Source: an uncultured Helicobacter sp. (lineage in GTDB: Bacteria; Campylobacterota; Campylobacteria; Campylobacterales; Helicobacteraceae). Taken from it: 51,410 nucleotides of DNA. Below are positions 9,155-18,991 of this stretch, piece after piece. The translations under genes were made by a program, and so were the position numbers. The notes beneath the pieces are model-generated. The model had not been told where the DNA came from. It worked only from the letters and a program-made list of their open reading frames with translations, and searched no databases. Numbering within the stretch: the stretch's first letter is position 1; each line of letters opens with the position of its first letter. The stretch lies in NCBI RefSeq assembly GCF_910577135.1, contig NZ_CAJTLL010000016.1, forward strand, positions 1 to 51,410. Reading direction: 5' to 3'.

Positions 9155-10612
9155 TTAGCCTAGCCAGAATAAATTGCTAAAGGCGTGAAATGGTGTAGAT
9201 TCTAACGCTTTTTGATTGGCGCATATTTCATTAATAGCTGCGCACTTTTTGGGGCTAAGTTTAAGAGCGATATTGCGCTTAAACTTCTCAATAAGCACAG
9301 GAATCCCCTCATCTCTCCTTCTCTTATGCCCGATAGGATATTCCACCTCTACCTTTTGGCTCTTACTCCCATCTTTATAGAAAATCTGCACCGCATTAGC
9401 GATACTGCGCTTATCGGATTCTAAATACTCCTTTGTGTATCGGTCATCAACCTCCACTACCATCTTATCACGCAACGCGTCAATACGAGAATCCTGCGCG
9501 ATAGAATCCTCATAATGCTCCGCCTTCAACTCCCCATACACAAGCGGCACGGCTACCATATATTGGATGCAATGGTCTCTATCGGCGGGATTTGCCAAAG
9601 GTCCTACTTTATTGATGATTCTATGTCCGGATTCTTGTGTGGTGATGATGATTTTCTCAATCTCATCAAGGCGATTTTTCACTTCGTTATGTAGCTTAAT
9701 AGCGCATTCTACTGCGGTTTGTGCGTGAAATTCTGCCGGGAAGCTGATTTTAAATAACACATTCTCCATCACATAGCTACCAAACTCCTGCGGGATAGTG
9801 AGCTTCTGCCCCTTCATCTTGACATCTTCAAATCCCCAAAATGCAGCACTTAGCGCACTAGGATAACCCATTTCACCGCTTAAAGCCTTTAATGCAAGAT
9901 TCACTCCCCTAGAACTCGCATCTCCTGCCGCCCAGCTTTTACGACTTCCTGTGTTAGGTGCGTGGCGATATGTCCTTAACGCTCCTCCATCAATAAAGGC
10001 GTGGCTCACTGCATTGCGCACTTCTTCAAAGCTCCCGCCTAGCATTACACACGCTACCGCTGTGCTAGCAATCCTCACAAGCAAGACGTGATCTAGCCCT
10101 ACTTTGTTAAAGCAGCTATCCAATGCCAAAATACCTTGAATCTCGTGTGCCTTAATCATAGCACTTAGCACATCTTTGACAAGTAAAGGAGGCTTATTTT
10201 GCGCGATATTTTTGCGGCTTAGATAATCTGCTACTGCCCAAATCGCCCCGAGATTATCACTAGGGTGTCCCCACTCCGCAGCAAGCCACGTATCGTTAAA
10301 ATCTAGCCATCGCACCATCGCCCCGATATTAAATGCCGCACGTTCAGGCTCTAACTGATAGCTTGTGCCGGGAATCTTCGCACCAAGCGGTCTGAACTCC
10401 GCTCCCTCTACCACAGGTCCTAAAAGCTTCGTGCAAGCCGGAAAGTTTAATGCCAAAAGTCCGCAGCCTATCGTATCCATTAGACAATATCGTGCTGTCT
10501 CATACGCTAAAGGCGATGTAATCTCATATTCCAACGCATACCGCGCAATCTTGGTGAGTAGCTCATCAAATTCCGGTCGTTTTGTTTCCAAAATACCCAT
10601 ATCTACGCTCAT
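9155..10612 (-). CDS. prpD: 2-methylcitrate dehydratase PrpD
   Basis: PrpD dehydrates 2-methylcitrate to 2-methyl-cis-aconitate in the methylcitrate cycle of propionate breakdown. The 485-residue protein has the MmgE/PrpD features DTIGCGLLAL, FNIGAMVRWLDFNDTW and AEWGHPSDNLGAI, then RKSWAAGDASSRGVNLA and FPAEFHAQTAVECA. I chose the ATG at 10612 (MSVDMGILE), preceded by AAGGA, rather than an upstream in-frame ATG at 10657 inside prpC. No acnD or prpF is nearby, so a general aconitase would have to complete the cycle. Third of the four enzyme genes in the operon. Confidence 0.92.
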   Translation of the reverse strand: MSVDMGILETKRPEFDELLTKIARYALEYEITSPLAYETARYCLMDTIGCGLLALNFPACTKLLGPVVEGAEFRPLGAKIPGTSYQLEPERAAFNIGAMVRWLDFNDTWLAAEWGHPSDNLGAIWAVADYLSRKNIAQNKPPLLVKDVLSAMIKAHEIQGILALDSCFNKVGLDHVLLVRIASTAVACVMLGGSFEEVRNAVSHAFIDGGALRTYRHAPNTGSRKSWAAGDASSRGVNLALKALSGEMGYPSALSAAFWGFEDVKMKGQKLTIPQEFGSYVMENVLFKISFPAEFHAQTAVECAIKLHNEVKNRLDEIEKIIITTQESGHRIINKVGPLANPADRDHCIQYMVAVPLVYGELKAEHYEDSIAQDSRIDALRDKMVVEVDDRYTKEYLESDKRSIANAVQIFYKDGSKSQKVEVEYPIGHKRRRDEGIPVLIEKFKRNIALKLSPKKCAAINEICANQKALESTPFHAFSNLFWLG

Positions 10613-10634
10613 TGTATCTTCCTTGTGTGATTTT

Positions 10635-11783
10635 TTATCGTTTATCCATAGGCACAAATGCCTTGTTTTCAGGTCCTATATATTCGCTGCTTGGGCGGAT
10701 AAGCTTATTATTTGCCCTTTGCTCAAAAATATGTGCCAACCACCCTACTGTGCGTGAGAAAATAAAAATAGGTGTAAAATAAGCCGTAGGAATCCCCATA
10801 AAATGATAAGCAGACGCGCTATAAAAATCAAGATTAGGGAAAAGCTTCTTTTGATCCCACATTACCTTTTCTATGGCTTCACTGATAGGATACAAGCCCT
10901 TTGTATCGCCTACATCTTCGCTTAAGCGTTTGCTCCATTCTTTAATCACCACATTGCGCGGGTCAGCCTGGACATACACACGATGTCCAAAGCCCATAAT
11001 TTTATCTTTCTTTGCTAACTTATCTAAAATGCCTTGTGTAGCCTCTTGTGGGCTTTTATATTCAGTGATAAGCTCCATTGCTGCTTCGTTTGCCCCGCCG
11101 TGTAGTGGTCCTCTTAATGCGCCAATCGCTCCTGTAATACCTGAATAAATATCCGACATTGTTGCAGTAATCACCCTCGCGCTAAAAGTGCTTGCGTTAA
11201 ATTCGTGTTCTGCATAGAGTATAAGGCTTACGTGCATAGCCTTTACCCATAGCTCTTTTGGAGGCTTTTGATGAAGCAGCTCCAAGAAATATCCGCCAAT
11301 AGAATCTTGATTTGATTGTGTGCTAATCTCCTTGCCACTATGATGATAATGATGCCAAAATGTCAGCACAGAGGGGAAAATCCCTAGCAATCTCACGGCG
11401 ATTTTTTGCTGCATAGGAAATGATAGCTTATGAAGATCATATTCCTCACTCTCAAGACAGCCTAGCATAGAACAAGCTGTGCGCATAATATCCATAGGGT
11501 GCGCGTTTTTAGGCAATAGCTTTAATGTCTCCTTTAGTGCCTGTGGCAATGCTCTAGCCGCCATAAGCTCTTTTTTAAAGGATTCTAATTCCGCCTTATT
11601 GGGTAGCTTCTCCCGCAGAAGCAAATACGCCACTTCCTCAAACTCACACTCACGTGCCAAATCATAAATATCATATCCACGATAGTTTAGCCCGTGTCCT
11701 GTGCCAACGGTGCAAATAGCTGATTGTCCAGCATTTACTCCTGCAAGTCCGCCTACCTTTTGTATTTTAATTGCTTCTCCCAT
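10635..11783 (-). CDS. prpC: 2-methylcitrate synthase PrpC
   Basis: This citrate-synthase-fold enzyme (382 residues) condenses propionyl-CoA with oxaloacetate. Active-site residues are present: His193 in AEHEFNAS, His228 in GPLHGGANE, His267 in GFGHRVY and Asp319 in NLDFYSASAY. The short N-terminus (VGGLAGVNAGQSAICTVG, then LNYRGYDIYDLA) is typical of methylcitrate synthases and type II citrate synthases without the NADH-binding extension. Placement between prpB and prpD makes PrpC the better call. The gene is 11 bases after prpB and 22 bases before the chosen prpD start. Confidence 0.92.
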   Translation of the reverse strand: MGEAIKIQKVGGLAGVNAGQSAICTVGTGHGLNYRGYDIYDLARECEFEEVAYLLLREKLPNKAELESFKKELMAARALPQALKETLKLLPKNAHPMDIMRTACSMLGCLESEEYDLHKLSFPMQQKIAVRLLGIFPSVLTFWHHYHHSGKEISTQSNQDSIGGYFLELLHQKPPKELWVKAMHVSLILYAEHEFNASTFSARVITATMSDIYSGITGAIGALRGPLHGGANEAAMELITEYKSPQEATQGILDKLAKKDKIMGFGHRVYVQADPRNVVIKEWSKRLSEDVGDTKGLYPISEAIEKVMWDQKKLFPNLDFYSASAYHFMGIPTAYFTPIFIFSRTVGWLAHIFEQRANNKLIRPSSEYIGPENKAFVPMDKR

Positions 11784-11794
11784 TTTTTACTCCT

Positions 11795-12667
11795 TTATTT
11801 TGATTGAAAAAGCCTATCAAGCTTTTGCTCGTATTCGTGATAGCCTAATGTCTCATAGAGTTCTGCACGTGTCTGCATTGCTTCAATACTATTTTTCTGT
11901 GAGCCATTTTGCAAAATATCCTCAAACACACCTAACGCCGCCTTACACATCGCCCTTGCCGCAGATAATGGATAAAGCACCATAGCTATCCCTACATCTC
12001 CTAGCTCATCGCGTGTAAAATAAGGTGTCTTACCAAATTCCGTGATATTTGCTAACACAGGCACTTTAATGTGCTGCGTGAATTGCTTGTATTCCTCTAA
12101 TGTGTGGATAGCCTCGGCAAATATCATATCTGCTCCAGATTCTACATATAATGCCGCCCTATCAAGGGCCGCTTGCTGCCCTTCACTCGCGTGTGCATCT
12201 GTGCGCGCCATTACTACAAAGCTTGCATCTAATCTCGCATCTACAGCGGCTTTTACCCTATCGCACATCTCTTGGGGGCTTACCAGCTCTTTATTAGGGC
12301 GATGTCCGCATCGCTTCTGTGCTACCTGATCTTCGATATGACACCCTGCCGCACCGCTGCGGGTAAGCTCTCGTATCGTCCTAGCGATATTAAACGCCCC
12401 TCCCCAACCTGTATCGGCATCAACAAGCAAGGGTAAATCACTCGCTGCGGTGATTCTACGCACATCGACACATACATCTTCTAACGCGCTAATACCTAAA
12501 TCCGGCACACCCAAGCTCATCGCTGCTAATGCACCTCCGCTCAAATAGAGTGCTTTTGCACCACATTTTTGCGCTTGTATTGCGCTATATGCGTTGATAA
12601 CGCCTAGAATCTGCAATGGGTGGTGTTGTGCGACCGCTTCCCTTAATTTTTCTCCTTGTGTCTTCAT
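11795..12667 (-). CDS. prpB: 2-methylisocitrate lyase PrpB
   Basis: PrpB splits 2-methylisocitrate into pyruvate and succinate. The 290-residue TIM-barrel protein of the isocitrate lyase/PEP mutase family shows the metal-binding DADTGWGG (83-90), the catalytic KRCGH loop (118-122, Cys120), SGGALAAMSLGVPDLG near the N-terminus and ARTDA in the second half. It follows the CoA-transferase by 59 bases and precedes prpC by 11, consistent with one transcript. KRCGH (rather than the isocitrate lyase KKCGH) and the short length fit PrpB. Confidence 0.93.
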   Translation of the reverse strand: MKTQGEKLREAVAQHHPLQILGVINAYSAIQAQKCGAKALYLSGGALAAMSLGVPDLGISALEDVCVDVRRITAASDLPLLVDADTGWGGAFNIARTIRELTRSGAAGCHIEDQVAQKRCGHRPNKELVSPQEMCDRVKAAVDARLDASFVVMARTDAHASEGQQAALDRAALYVESGADMIFAEAIHTLEEYKQFTQHIKVPVLANITEFGKTPYFTRDELGDVGIAMVLYPLSAARAMCKAALGVFEDILQNGSQKNSIEAMQTRAELYETLGYHEYEQKLDRLFQSK

Positions 12668-12726
12668 CGTATCTCCTTTAAAATGTAATGTCTATAAAAC
12701 TGTAGTGTATGCCTCCTTTTCTTAGA

Positions 12727-14073
12727 TTATGGGCGAATTTTGTTACTTTTTCGCCAGATTTTCATCTCCTCTGCTTTGAGGATAAGCTCATCTCTAAAAT
12801 CCGGGTGAGCCAAACCAATAATCGCCTCGCATTTCTCCCAAGTGCTTAAGCCCTTAAGATTTGCCTTGCCATATTCAGTAACAAGATAATGCACATTTGC
12901 CCTCGTGGCAGTTACGATACTACCCTCGTGCAAGGTAGGCAAGATTCTGCTCTTAAGTGTGCCATCCTTTGCTTTCATTGTGGAAGAGCAGCATATAAAG
13001 CTTTTGCCATTGTTAGCCAGATATGCTCCAAGCACAAAGTCTAGCTGTCCGCCTGCACCGCTAATATGCCTTGTGCCTGAAGATTCAGAATTTACCTGCC
13101 CAAATAGATCTATATCCACTGCATTATTGATAGAAATGAAATTATCTAGCGCAGCAATCATACGTATATCATTGGTATAATCCACCGGCGCACTCATACA
13201 TTCAGGATTATTATCCAAAAAATCATAGAGCTTCTTAGTCCCCATCGCAAAGGAATATGTCTGTCTGCCCTTATTGATATTCTTGCGTTTGCCATTGATT
13301 TTACCCGCTTCAGTCATCTCCACAAACGCATCAACATATACCTCCGTATGCACGCCTAAATCTTTCAAATGCGACTTTGCGATAAAAGAACCTACCGCAT
13401 TAGGCATACCGCCTATACCTAATTGTATGCACGCTCCATCGCTTATCTCTTCTACTATCAGCTCTGCTACTGCCATATCTACTTGAGAGATTTCAGCTGA
13501 GGGCACTTCAATAAGGGGTGGATTACTCCCCTCGACTATCATATCCACTTGTGAGATATGCACATCTGTGCCAAAGCCCCCCAAACAACGAGGCATATTC
13601 GCATTTACCTCTACAATCACCACTTGAGCTTTCTCTATGCAAGCAGATAAATGCGAAGCACTAGGACCGAAGTTAAAATACCCGTGTGAATCCATCGGTG
13701 CAACTTGTAGCATTATCACATTAGGCATAGCTGATGTTTCCTTATAATATCGTGGCAATTCGCTATATCGCATAGGCATATAGAATCCCAAGCCTTGCTC
13801 TATAAGTTTGCGCCCTATGCCACTTGCGTGCCAAGTATGCCAAGAGGCGTGTTTGCCTTGTGTATCGATTTTAAAGACTTCAGGGACTTGAAGCAAGATA
13901 CCTCCACGAAGCTTAATATCATCTAGTTCCTCAATGCGCTTACTCAAGGCTACATCAAGTGCTACAGGCGCAGTTACAGCCCAACCATAATCGACCCAAT
14001 CACCGGACTTAATTACTTTCACCGCATTTTCTGCACTTGTAATCTTTTGCTTATACATTTGATGTATATCCAT
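12727..14073 (-). CDS. Acetyl-CoA hydrolase/transferase family CoA-transferase
   Basis: A 448-residue family I CoA-transferase of the Ach1/4-hydroxybutyrate CoA-transferase type. The catalytic glutamate is Glu244 in [11 protein letters not shown], and the glycine-rich substrate loop is GIGGMPNAV (219-227). [10 protein letters not shown] and [14 protein letters not shown] are also typical. As first gene of the prp operon it is a good candidate for making propionyl-CoA by transfer from acetyl-CoA or succinyl-CoA, taking the place of the ligase PrpE, which is not seen here. That substrate is an inference. Butyryl-, 4-hydroxybutyryl- or acetyl-CoA specificity cannot be excluded. The operon promoter should lie in 14074-14156; no regulator gene is adjacent. 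Confidence 0.85.
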   Translation of the reverse strand: MDIHQMYKQKITSAENAVKVIKSGDWVDYGWAVTAPVALDVALSKRIEELDDIKLRGGILLQVPEVFKIDTQGKHASWHTWHASGIGRKLIEQGLGFYMPMRYSELPRYYKETSAMPNVIMLQVAPMDSHGYFNFGPSASHLSACIEKAQVVIVEVNANMPRCLGGFGTDVHISQVDMIVEGSNPPLIEVPSAEISQVDMAVAELIVEEISDGACIQLGIGGMPNAVGSFIAKSHLKDLGVHTEVYVDAFVEMTEAGKINGKRKNINKGRQTYSFAMGTKKLYDFLDNNPECMSAPVDYTNDIRMIAALDNFISINNAVDIDLFGQVNSESSGTRHISGAGGQLDFVLGAYLANNGKSFICCSSTMKAKDGTLKSRILPTLHEGSIVTATRANVHYLVTEYGKANLKGLSTWEKCEAIIGLAHPDFRDELILKAEEMKIWRKSNKIRP

Positions 14074-14359
14074 TTTTACCCTTTGCTCTAAATTTTCTCC
14101 AAGAGGTTTTATAATCCCCTTTTTTCAATGAGAATGAACTATTCTATATTAATTATATGTTTTTGTTTTGCACAACTTTTGATGTTTTAAAGACAGCTTT
14201 TAGACATAAAAATATATTTATGCACAAAATTTATGCAATTTTTATAGCTGATAGAGCTCTATTATATTATGAATCCCTCATATCCCTTGCTCTTACCCTT
14301 GAACGACTAGAGTTTTTTCATTCATCATTCGCACAAAACATCAATCTAAGCTTGTAAAA

Positions 14360-16046
14360 TTAAGTCTCATAGGGCATAAACTCTACACTCATACTTGTGC
14401 CTTTACCTACTTTGCTTACAAGCTTAATGCGTGCATTATGTATCCCAACGATATGTTTTACAATACTTAAGCCCAACCCACTGCCGCCAAGCTTTTTGCT
14501 ACGGCTTTTATCCACACAATAAAAGCGCTCAAAGATTCGCTCTTGCTCCTCAAGGGGAATCCCTATCCCCTCATCTTTCACACTTAGCGTAATATACTGC
14601 TCTTTGTGGCTTAGAGATATCGTGATAGTACTGTCCTCATAGCTGTATTTAATGGCATTTTCTACAAGATTATATACCATATCCTCAATAAGTGAGCTTA
14701 TCCCCCAAATCTCACTCTTGCTTTGAGGTGGGGGCAAAAGGTATATGTGAATATTTTTATTCTGCGCTAAGGGCATAAGATTTTTTTGCACACGTTTGCA
14801 TATCTCATACAAATCCACATACGATTTTTCAAGCTCTAGGGTGTTTTCATCAAAAAATGACAGGCGCAAAATATTATCTATAAGTGTGGAAAGTCGCTTT
14901 GACTCGATATAAATTTTTGTCAAAAAGCTTTGCTCATCTCCTTGCTTTACCAGACCGCTTTTTAGCATTTCACTACTCGCTAATATCACTGATAGAGGCG
15001 TTTTAAGCTCGTGTGTTACATTAGCACTAAAAGACTTCCTCAAATCCTCGGCTTGTTTTTGTGCGCTCTTATCAATCACAAGCAGCGCTAAGGCTTGTAG
15101 CATATTTTTCACCCGCACAGGAAGCGCGACAATATATAATGTCCGCTCCCCTATCACACATTCAAAATGCCTATCCTCACCTTGCGTATCATCAAGCATA
15201 GATGTAATCTCTGTATTCATACTCTGCAAATGTGGTATCTCAAACACTATATCCTCTGCTGTAATGTTAAGATACTCAAGCGCAATAGCATTAAAAGAGC
15301 GCACTGCCCCTTTTGCATCAAGCAAGATAAATCCCTCTTTCATATTATAGATAATCATCTCAATTTCCCGCTGTCGCGCCTTAATGATTCCAAGCTGCTT
15401 TTTGATTTTTTTCTTTTGTTTGGCAATACGTTGCATAAAGGGCTTTAGCTCGGGGTAGGGGTTGGTTTTAAGCGGGTGAGAGAGATTAATATTCTCAATA
15501 GGGACAATAATCTTTCTGCTTAATATTAATGCCAATACGCCGCTCAAAATAATGCCAAAAACACACAATGCGCTTAAATAAAAAAATCACTGCTTTAAGC
15601 ATCTTTTTTCTCTCGCTTAAACGCACGATAATAGGTATAGAATCAACCTCAACAAGCGTTGTAGCATATAATGTCTGCTCATTTAATGTCTTAGATTCTC
15701 TTTGCGTAAAGATATATCGAGGACTTGTGTATGAACCTTTAAGCACCTCTTGCACCTCATCGCGTATTAGATGATTATCCATAGATTCTACTTGTGCTTT
15801 ATTATCATAGAGGACTTCTCCTTGCGCAGAGAGCAAGGTAATGCGATAGGCTGTTGGGAATCCACTGCTTTGATGGGTAAGAATCTTATGAATTTCATCT
15901 GTATGCAAATGCGTCAGTACATAGCTTAGACGTGCGAAAGTTTGGGACTTTATGAGATTATCAAATATCAGCACCACACTGAGTATGCTTAATATTTGCA
16001 CGCTAAAAATGCCAAAAAAGATAGCATAAAAAATCTTTTTTTTCAC
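14360..16046 (-). pseudogene. PhoR-like sensor histidine kinase, split at a T7 tract
   Basis: Membrane sensor of the two-component system attached to the pst operon. The first 154 or so codons (from 16046) give a membrane helix (IFYAIFFGIFSVQILSILSVV), a periplasmic region and the start of helix 2. An A7 run at 15580-15586 (T7 on the coding strand) shifts the frame there. Dropping one T gives a continuous helix AVIFYLSALCVFGIILSG leading into a PAS-like region, the H box SANVTHELKTPL (His186 of the downstream piece), the N box NLVENAIKYS, DEGIGIP and GGSGLGL. Restored length is about 560 residues. Everything else looks intact, so this may be a phase-variable kinase in the OFF state, or a single-base sequencing error. 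No second copy is visible. Confidence 0.82.
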
Positions 16047-16054
16047 ATTGTCCT

Positions 16055-16726
16055 CTATGATTCCAAGGTATTAAACTGATAGCCTATGCCGCGGATAGTC
16101 TTAATATATGTGCCATAGGCTCCTAGCTTAGAGCGCAAAGTATTGATATGTATATCGATTGTGCGTGTGCCTGAAATATTATACCCCCAAATAATCTCAA
16201 GCAATTCCTCGCGACTAAACACACGATTGGGCGATTGCAAAAATAAGCCCAATAGCTCAAATTCCTTTAAAGAAAGATGTAAAACTTGATGCCCAATGCG
16301 GACATTATGATTTTTCTTAGAATATGTAAGCTCGTGGAATGTAAATTCACATTCATTATGTTGGCTACTTCTACGTAGCAAAGCCTTGATACGTGCGATA
16401 AGTTCCAATGCGCTAAAAGGCTTTTTCACATAATCATCTGCCCCGCTCTCCAAGCCCTTGATAATATCGATTTCACTCTCTAAAGCTGTGAGCAAAATGA
16501 TACATATATCTTTGTATTTATGATTATTGCGTAGCTTTTGCAAAATGCTTAATCCACTCTCCTCTGGCAGCATTACATCAAGCAAGATACAGGAGGGCTT
16601 TTCCTCATTAAAAGCCTCCCAAAATTCTCTTGGTGTGTGGAAACCCCTTGCATCAAGATTGGCAGATTCTAAAGCATAAAGCACAAGACTTAAAATCCCC
16701 TCATCATCTTCAAGAACAAAAATCAC
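16055..16726 (-). CDS. OmpR/PhoB-family response regulator
   Basis: A 223-residue DNA-binding response regulator. The receiver domain (1-115) has the acidic pocket EDD (6-8), phospho-acceptor Asp50 in LLDVMLP, and Lys101 in VKKPF. The C-terminal winged helix (about 125-223) shows LSLKEFELLGLFLQSPNRVFSREELLE and the recognition region TRTIDIHINTLRSKLG, ending IRGIGYQF. It lies 41 bases downstream of phoU and 8 bases upstream of the kinase gene, so it is probably the phosphate-responsive regulator of this operon. Campylobacter uses the names PhosR and PhosS for the analogous pair. Confidence 0.88.
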   Translation of the reverse strand: MIFVLEDDEGILSLVLYALESANLDARGFHTPREFWEAFNEEKPSCILLDVMLPEESGLSILQKLRNNHKYKDICIILLTALESEIDIIKGLESGADDYVKKPFSALELIARIKALLRRSSQHNECEFTFHELTYSKKNHNVRIGHQVLHLSLKEFELLGLFLQSPNRVFSREELLEIIWGYNISGTRTIDIHINTLRSKLGAYGTYIKTIRGIGYQFNTLES

Positions 16727-16767
16727 ATCAATCCTTTATCTTTTCTCCCATCTTTTTCCTTTTAGCG

Positions 16768-17340
16768 CTAAGCATAAGTCATAGCACTGATATGGTCGGC
16801 AATTTTTTCAAAATATTTTGATAACATAAGTATTTCAAGCCACCAATGCGCATCTTGATAGGAATTTTGAATATTTTGTGCAATTTGTGCTTTAACCTGC
16901 CTAAAACAAGAATCAATAATATCCTCTAACTCTTTTACACGTTGCATATGATTTTCCCTAAAAGCGCTAAACATCTCATAGAGCAGATTTGCCATTTTTC
17001 CTAAAAGGCTAAATCTATATGCTTGGGGCATATCGACAATAATTCTAGCGCTATTGAGTGAAATCTCCCCAATACGACGCAAATCCAGAATCTGCCGAAT
17101 AATGCGTGTAATAGATTCTAAATCCTGTGCTACGGGCTGCTGCTTTAAGATAATCATCTCACAAGCGTGAAAAATATCTTTTTCAAGCCCATTAAGCTGC
17201 TCTACTATAAACTCAATCTCTTTGATATCCATTTTTGAATCACCAAAACACGCATATGCTAATGAATCTTCACTCAAAGAAAGCATTATATTGCATTGCG
17301 CATTAAGTGCATTAAGCTGTGCTGTATATACATCACGCAT
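16768..17340 (-). CDS. phoU: PhoU-type phosphate signalling protein
   Basis: A 190-residue all-helical protein at the PhoU position, just after pstB (one-base overlap). PhoU links the PstSCAB transporter to the sensor kinase and limits signalling when phosphate is plentiful. The two three-helix halves are seen as ALAYACFGD...VEQLNGLEKDIFHACEMIILKQQPVAQDL and RIGEISLNSARIIVD...EILMLSKYFEKIADHIS; the last includes the typical KYFEKIADH metal-site motif. It is shorter than E. coli PhoU (about 240 residues) and diverged, but context and motif support the call. Confidence 0.82.
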   Translation of the reverse strand: MRDVYTAQLNALNAQCNIMLSLSEDSLAYACFGDSKMDIKEIEFIVEQLNGLEKDIFHACEMIILKQQPVAQDLESITRIIRQILDLRRIGEISLNSARIIVDMPQAYRFSLLGKMANLLYEMFSAFRENHMQRVKELEDIIDSCFRQVKAQIAQNIQNSYQDAHWWLEILMLSKYFEKIADHISAMTYA

Positions 17341-18098
17341 TATCCAAACCTCCCTGTAATGTAGTCTTTTGTCTTTTGTTCCTTGGGTGTGGTAAATATC
17401 TGCTCCGTGCTGTCAAACTCAATCACCTCCCCCATAAGAAAAAACGCCGTCTTATCCGCTATACGAGCAGCTTGCTGCATATTGTGCGTTACTATCACGA
17501 TACTATATTGCGATTTAAGCTCATTAATCAAATCTTCAATTTTAAGCGTTGAGATAGGGTCTAGGGCTGAAGTGGGCTCATCCATCAAAATCACTTCAGG
17601 CTTTAATGCTAGCGAGCGGGCGATACATAGTCTTTGTTGCTGCCCTCCGCTAAGTGCTAAGGCAGACTTATGCAGCCTGTCCTTTACCTCCTCCCACATA
17701 TTCGCACTTCTCAAACAAGATTCTATACTCTCATCAATCTCTATCTTTTTAAGAGAATAATGTGTGCGTAAAGGAAATGCGATATTGTCATAGATACTCA
17801 TAGGAAATGGATTTGGTTTTTGAAACACCATACCTACACGTTTCCGCAAAATATTAACATCACAACTTTTATCATAAATATCCTGCCCACAAAAGTGTAT
17901 ATCACCTTGTATTACGCAATTTTCCACTAAATCATTCATACGATTAAGGCTTTTTAAAAGTGTAGATTTACCGCAACCACTTGGTCCTATAAATGCACTG
18001 ACTTCATTGCGCAATAAATCCAAATGGATATTTTTAAGCGCGTGAAATTGCCCATAGTAGAGATTTAAACACTCTATGTGAAAAACTATATTCTCCAT
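17340..18098 (-). CDS. pstB: Phosphate ABC transporter ATP-binding protein PstB
   Basis: ATPase subunit (252 residues) of the high-affinity phosphate importer. Walker A is [11 protein letters not shown] (38-48); the PstB hallmark LNRMNDL follows (51-57). The signature is [16 protein letters not shown] (149-164) and Walker B with D-loop is [12 protein letters not shown] (170-181). The switch histidine is in VTHNMQQA. It lies 11 bases after pstA and overlaps phoU by one base. Confidence 0.95.
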   Translation of the reverse strand: MENIVFHIECLNLYYGQFHALKNIHLDLLRNEVSAFIGPSGCGKSTLLKSLNRMNDLVENCVIQGDIHFCGQDIYDKSCDVNILRKRVGMVFQKPNPFPMSIYDNIAFPLRTHYSLKKIEIDESIESCLRSANMWEEVKDRLHKSALALSGGQQQRLCIARSLALKPEVILMDEPTSALDPISTLKIEDLINELKSQYSIVIVTHNMQQAARIADKTAFFLMGEVIEFDSTEQIFTTPKEQKTKDYITGRFG

Positions 18099-18109
18099 TC
18101 TCTATACCT

Positions 18110-18991
18110 TTAATGCTTGTAGGGATTTAAATATGCTGCAAGAATGTGCGAGAGTGTATTTATTCCAATCACTATGAGAAGGAGGATAACTGCACTTGCA
18201 TAGGCTTGTTCCATATATTGCCCCTCACTCAAAAGCGCATACATATGCACGCTTAATGTCCGCGAAGAATCATACAAACCTGCTATTTGGGCTACACTTC
18301 CTGCGGTGTAGAGTAATGCCGCGCTCTCCCCTACTATCCTCCCCACACTTAGCACGATTCCCGCTACAATCCCGCTCATCGCACAGGGCAAAATCACAAC
18401 AAAAATAGTGCGCAGTAGTGAAGCTCCAAGCCCAAGTGAGGCTTCTTTGTAAGTGTGAGGCACTGCTCGTATTGCCTCTTGGGTATTGCGTAAAATAAGA
18501 GGTAGCACCATAATGGCTAAGGTTAAAGCCCCGCTTAAAAGGCTTAACACAAATCCACAATACACAACAAACGCTAGGTATCCAAAAAGCCCATATACTA
18601 TACTTGGAATCCCAGCAAGTGTTTCAATAGCTAGAACAATAAGACGCACAAGACGTGATTGTGAATGTGTGTATTCTTCTAAGAAAATAGCGCCAAAAAT
18701 CGCTATGGGTATTGCTAAGAGAAGCGAAATAAACACTATGGTTATGGTATTAATAATTGCGGGGAGCATAGATACATTTTGAGTAGTGTATTCCCACTCA
18801 AAAAGATTGATATGAATATGCTGTATGCCATTAAGCAAAATATAGCCAATCACAAAAACAAACATAGCTCCGCATACAAGCATAGAAATATGCAAGATAA
18901 AGGAAAGAGCGCAAGAAAGCTTATCCTTATGCGATATATCCCATTTATATTTTTCATACGCTTGGGTGATAGCTAGCAATGCTCTATTCAT
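18110..18991 (-). CDS. pstA: Phosphate ABC transporter permease PstA
   Basis: Inner-membrane permease subunit, 293 residues, six predicted membrane segments. The PstA landmarks are GIPSIVYGLFGYLAFV after a periplasmic loop and the EAA-type coupling loop AVPHTYKEASLGLGASLLRTI, then GRIVGESAALLYTAG. It overlaps pstC by 8 bases and precedes pstB by 11. Confidence 0.94.
   Translation of the reverse strand: MNRALLAITQAYEKYKWDISHKDKLSCALSFILHISMLVCGAMFVFVIGYILLNGIQHIHINLFEWEYTTQNVSMLPAIINTITIVFISLLLAIPIAIFGAIFLEEYTHSQSRLVRLIVLAIETLAGIPSIVYGLFGYLAFVVYCGFVLSLLSGALTLAIMVLPLILRNTQEAIRAVPHTYKEASLGLGASLLRTIFVVILPCAMSGIVAGIVLSVGRIVGESAALLYTAGSVAQIAGLYDSSRTLSVHMYALLSEGQYMEQAYASAVILLLIVIGINTLSHILAAYLNPYKH

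Noticed and set aside
14157..14357. 66-codon open frame upstream of the CoA-transferase gene
   Set aside because: A fragment of a regulator was considered, but no helix-turn-helix is visible and composition is AT-rich intergenic.
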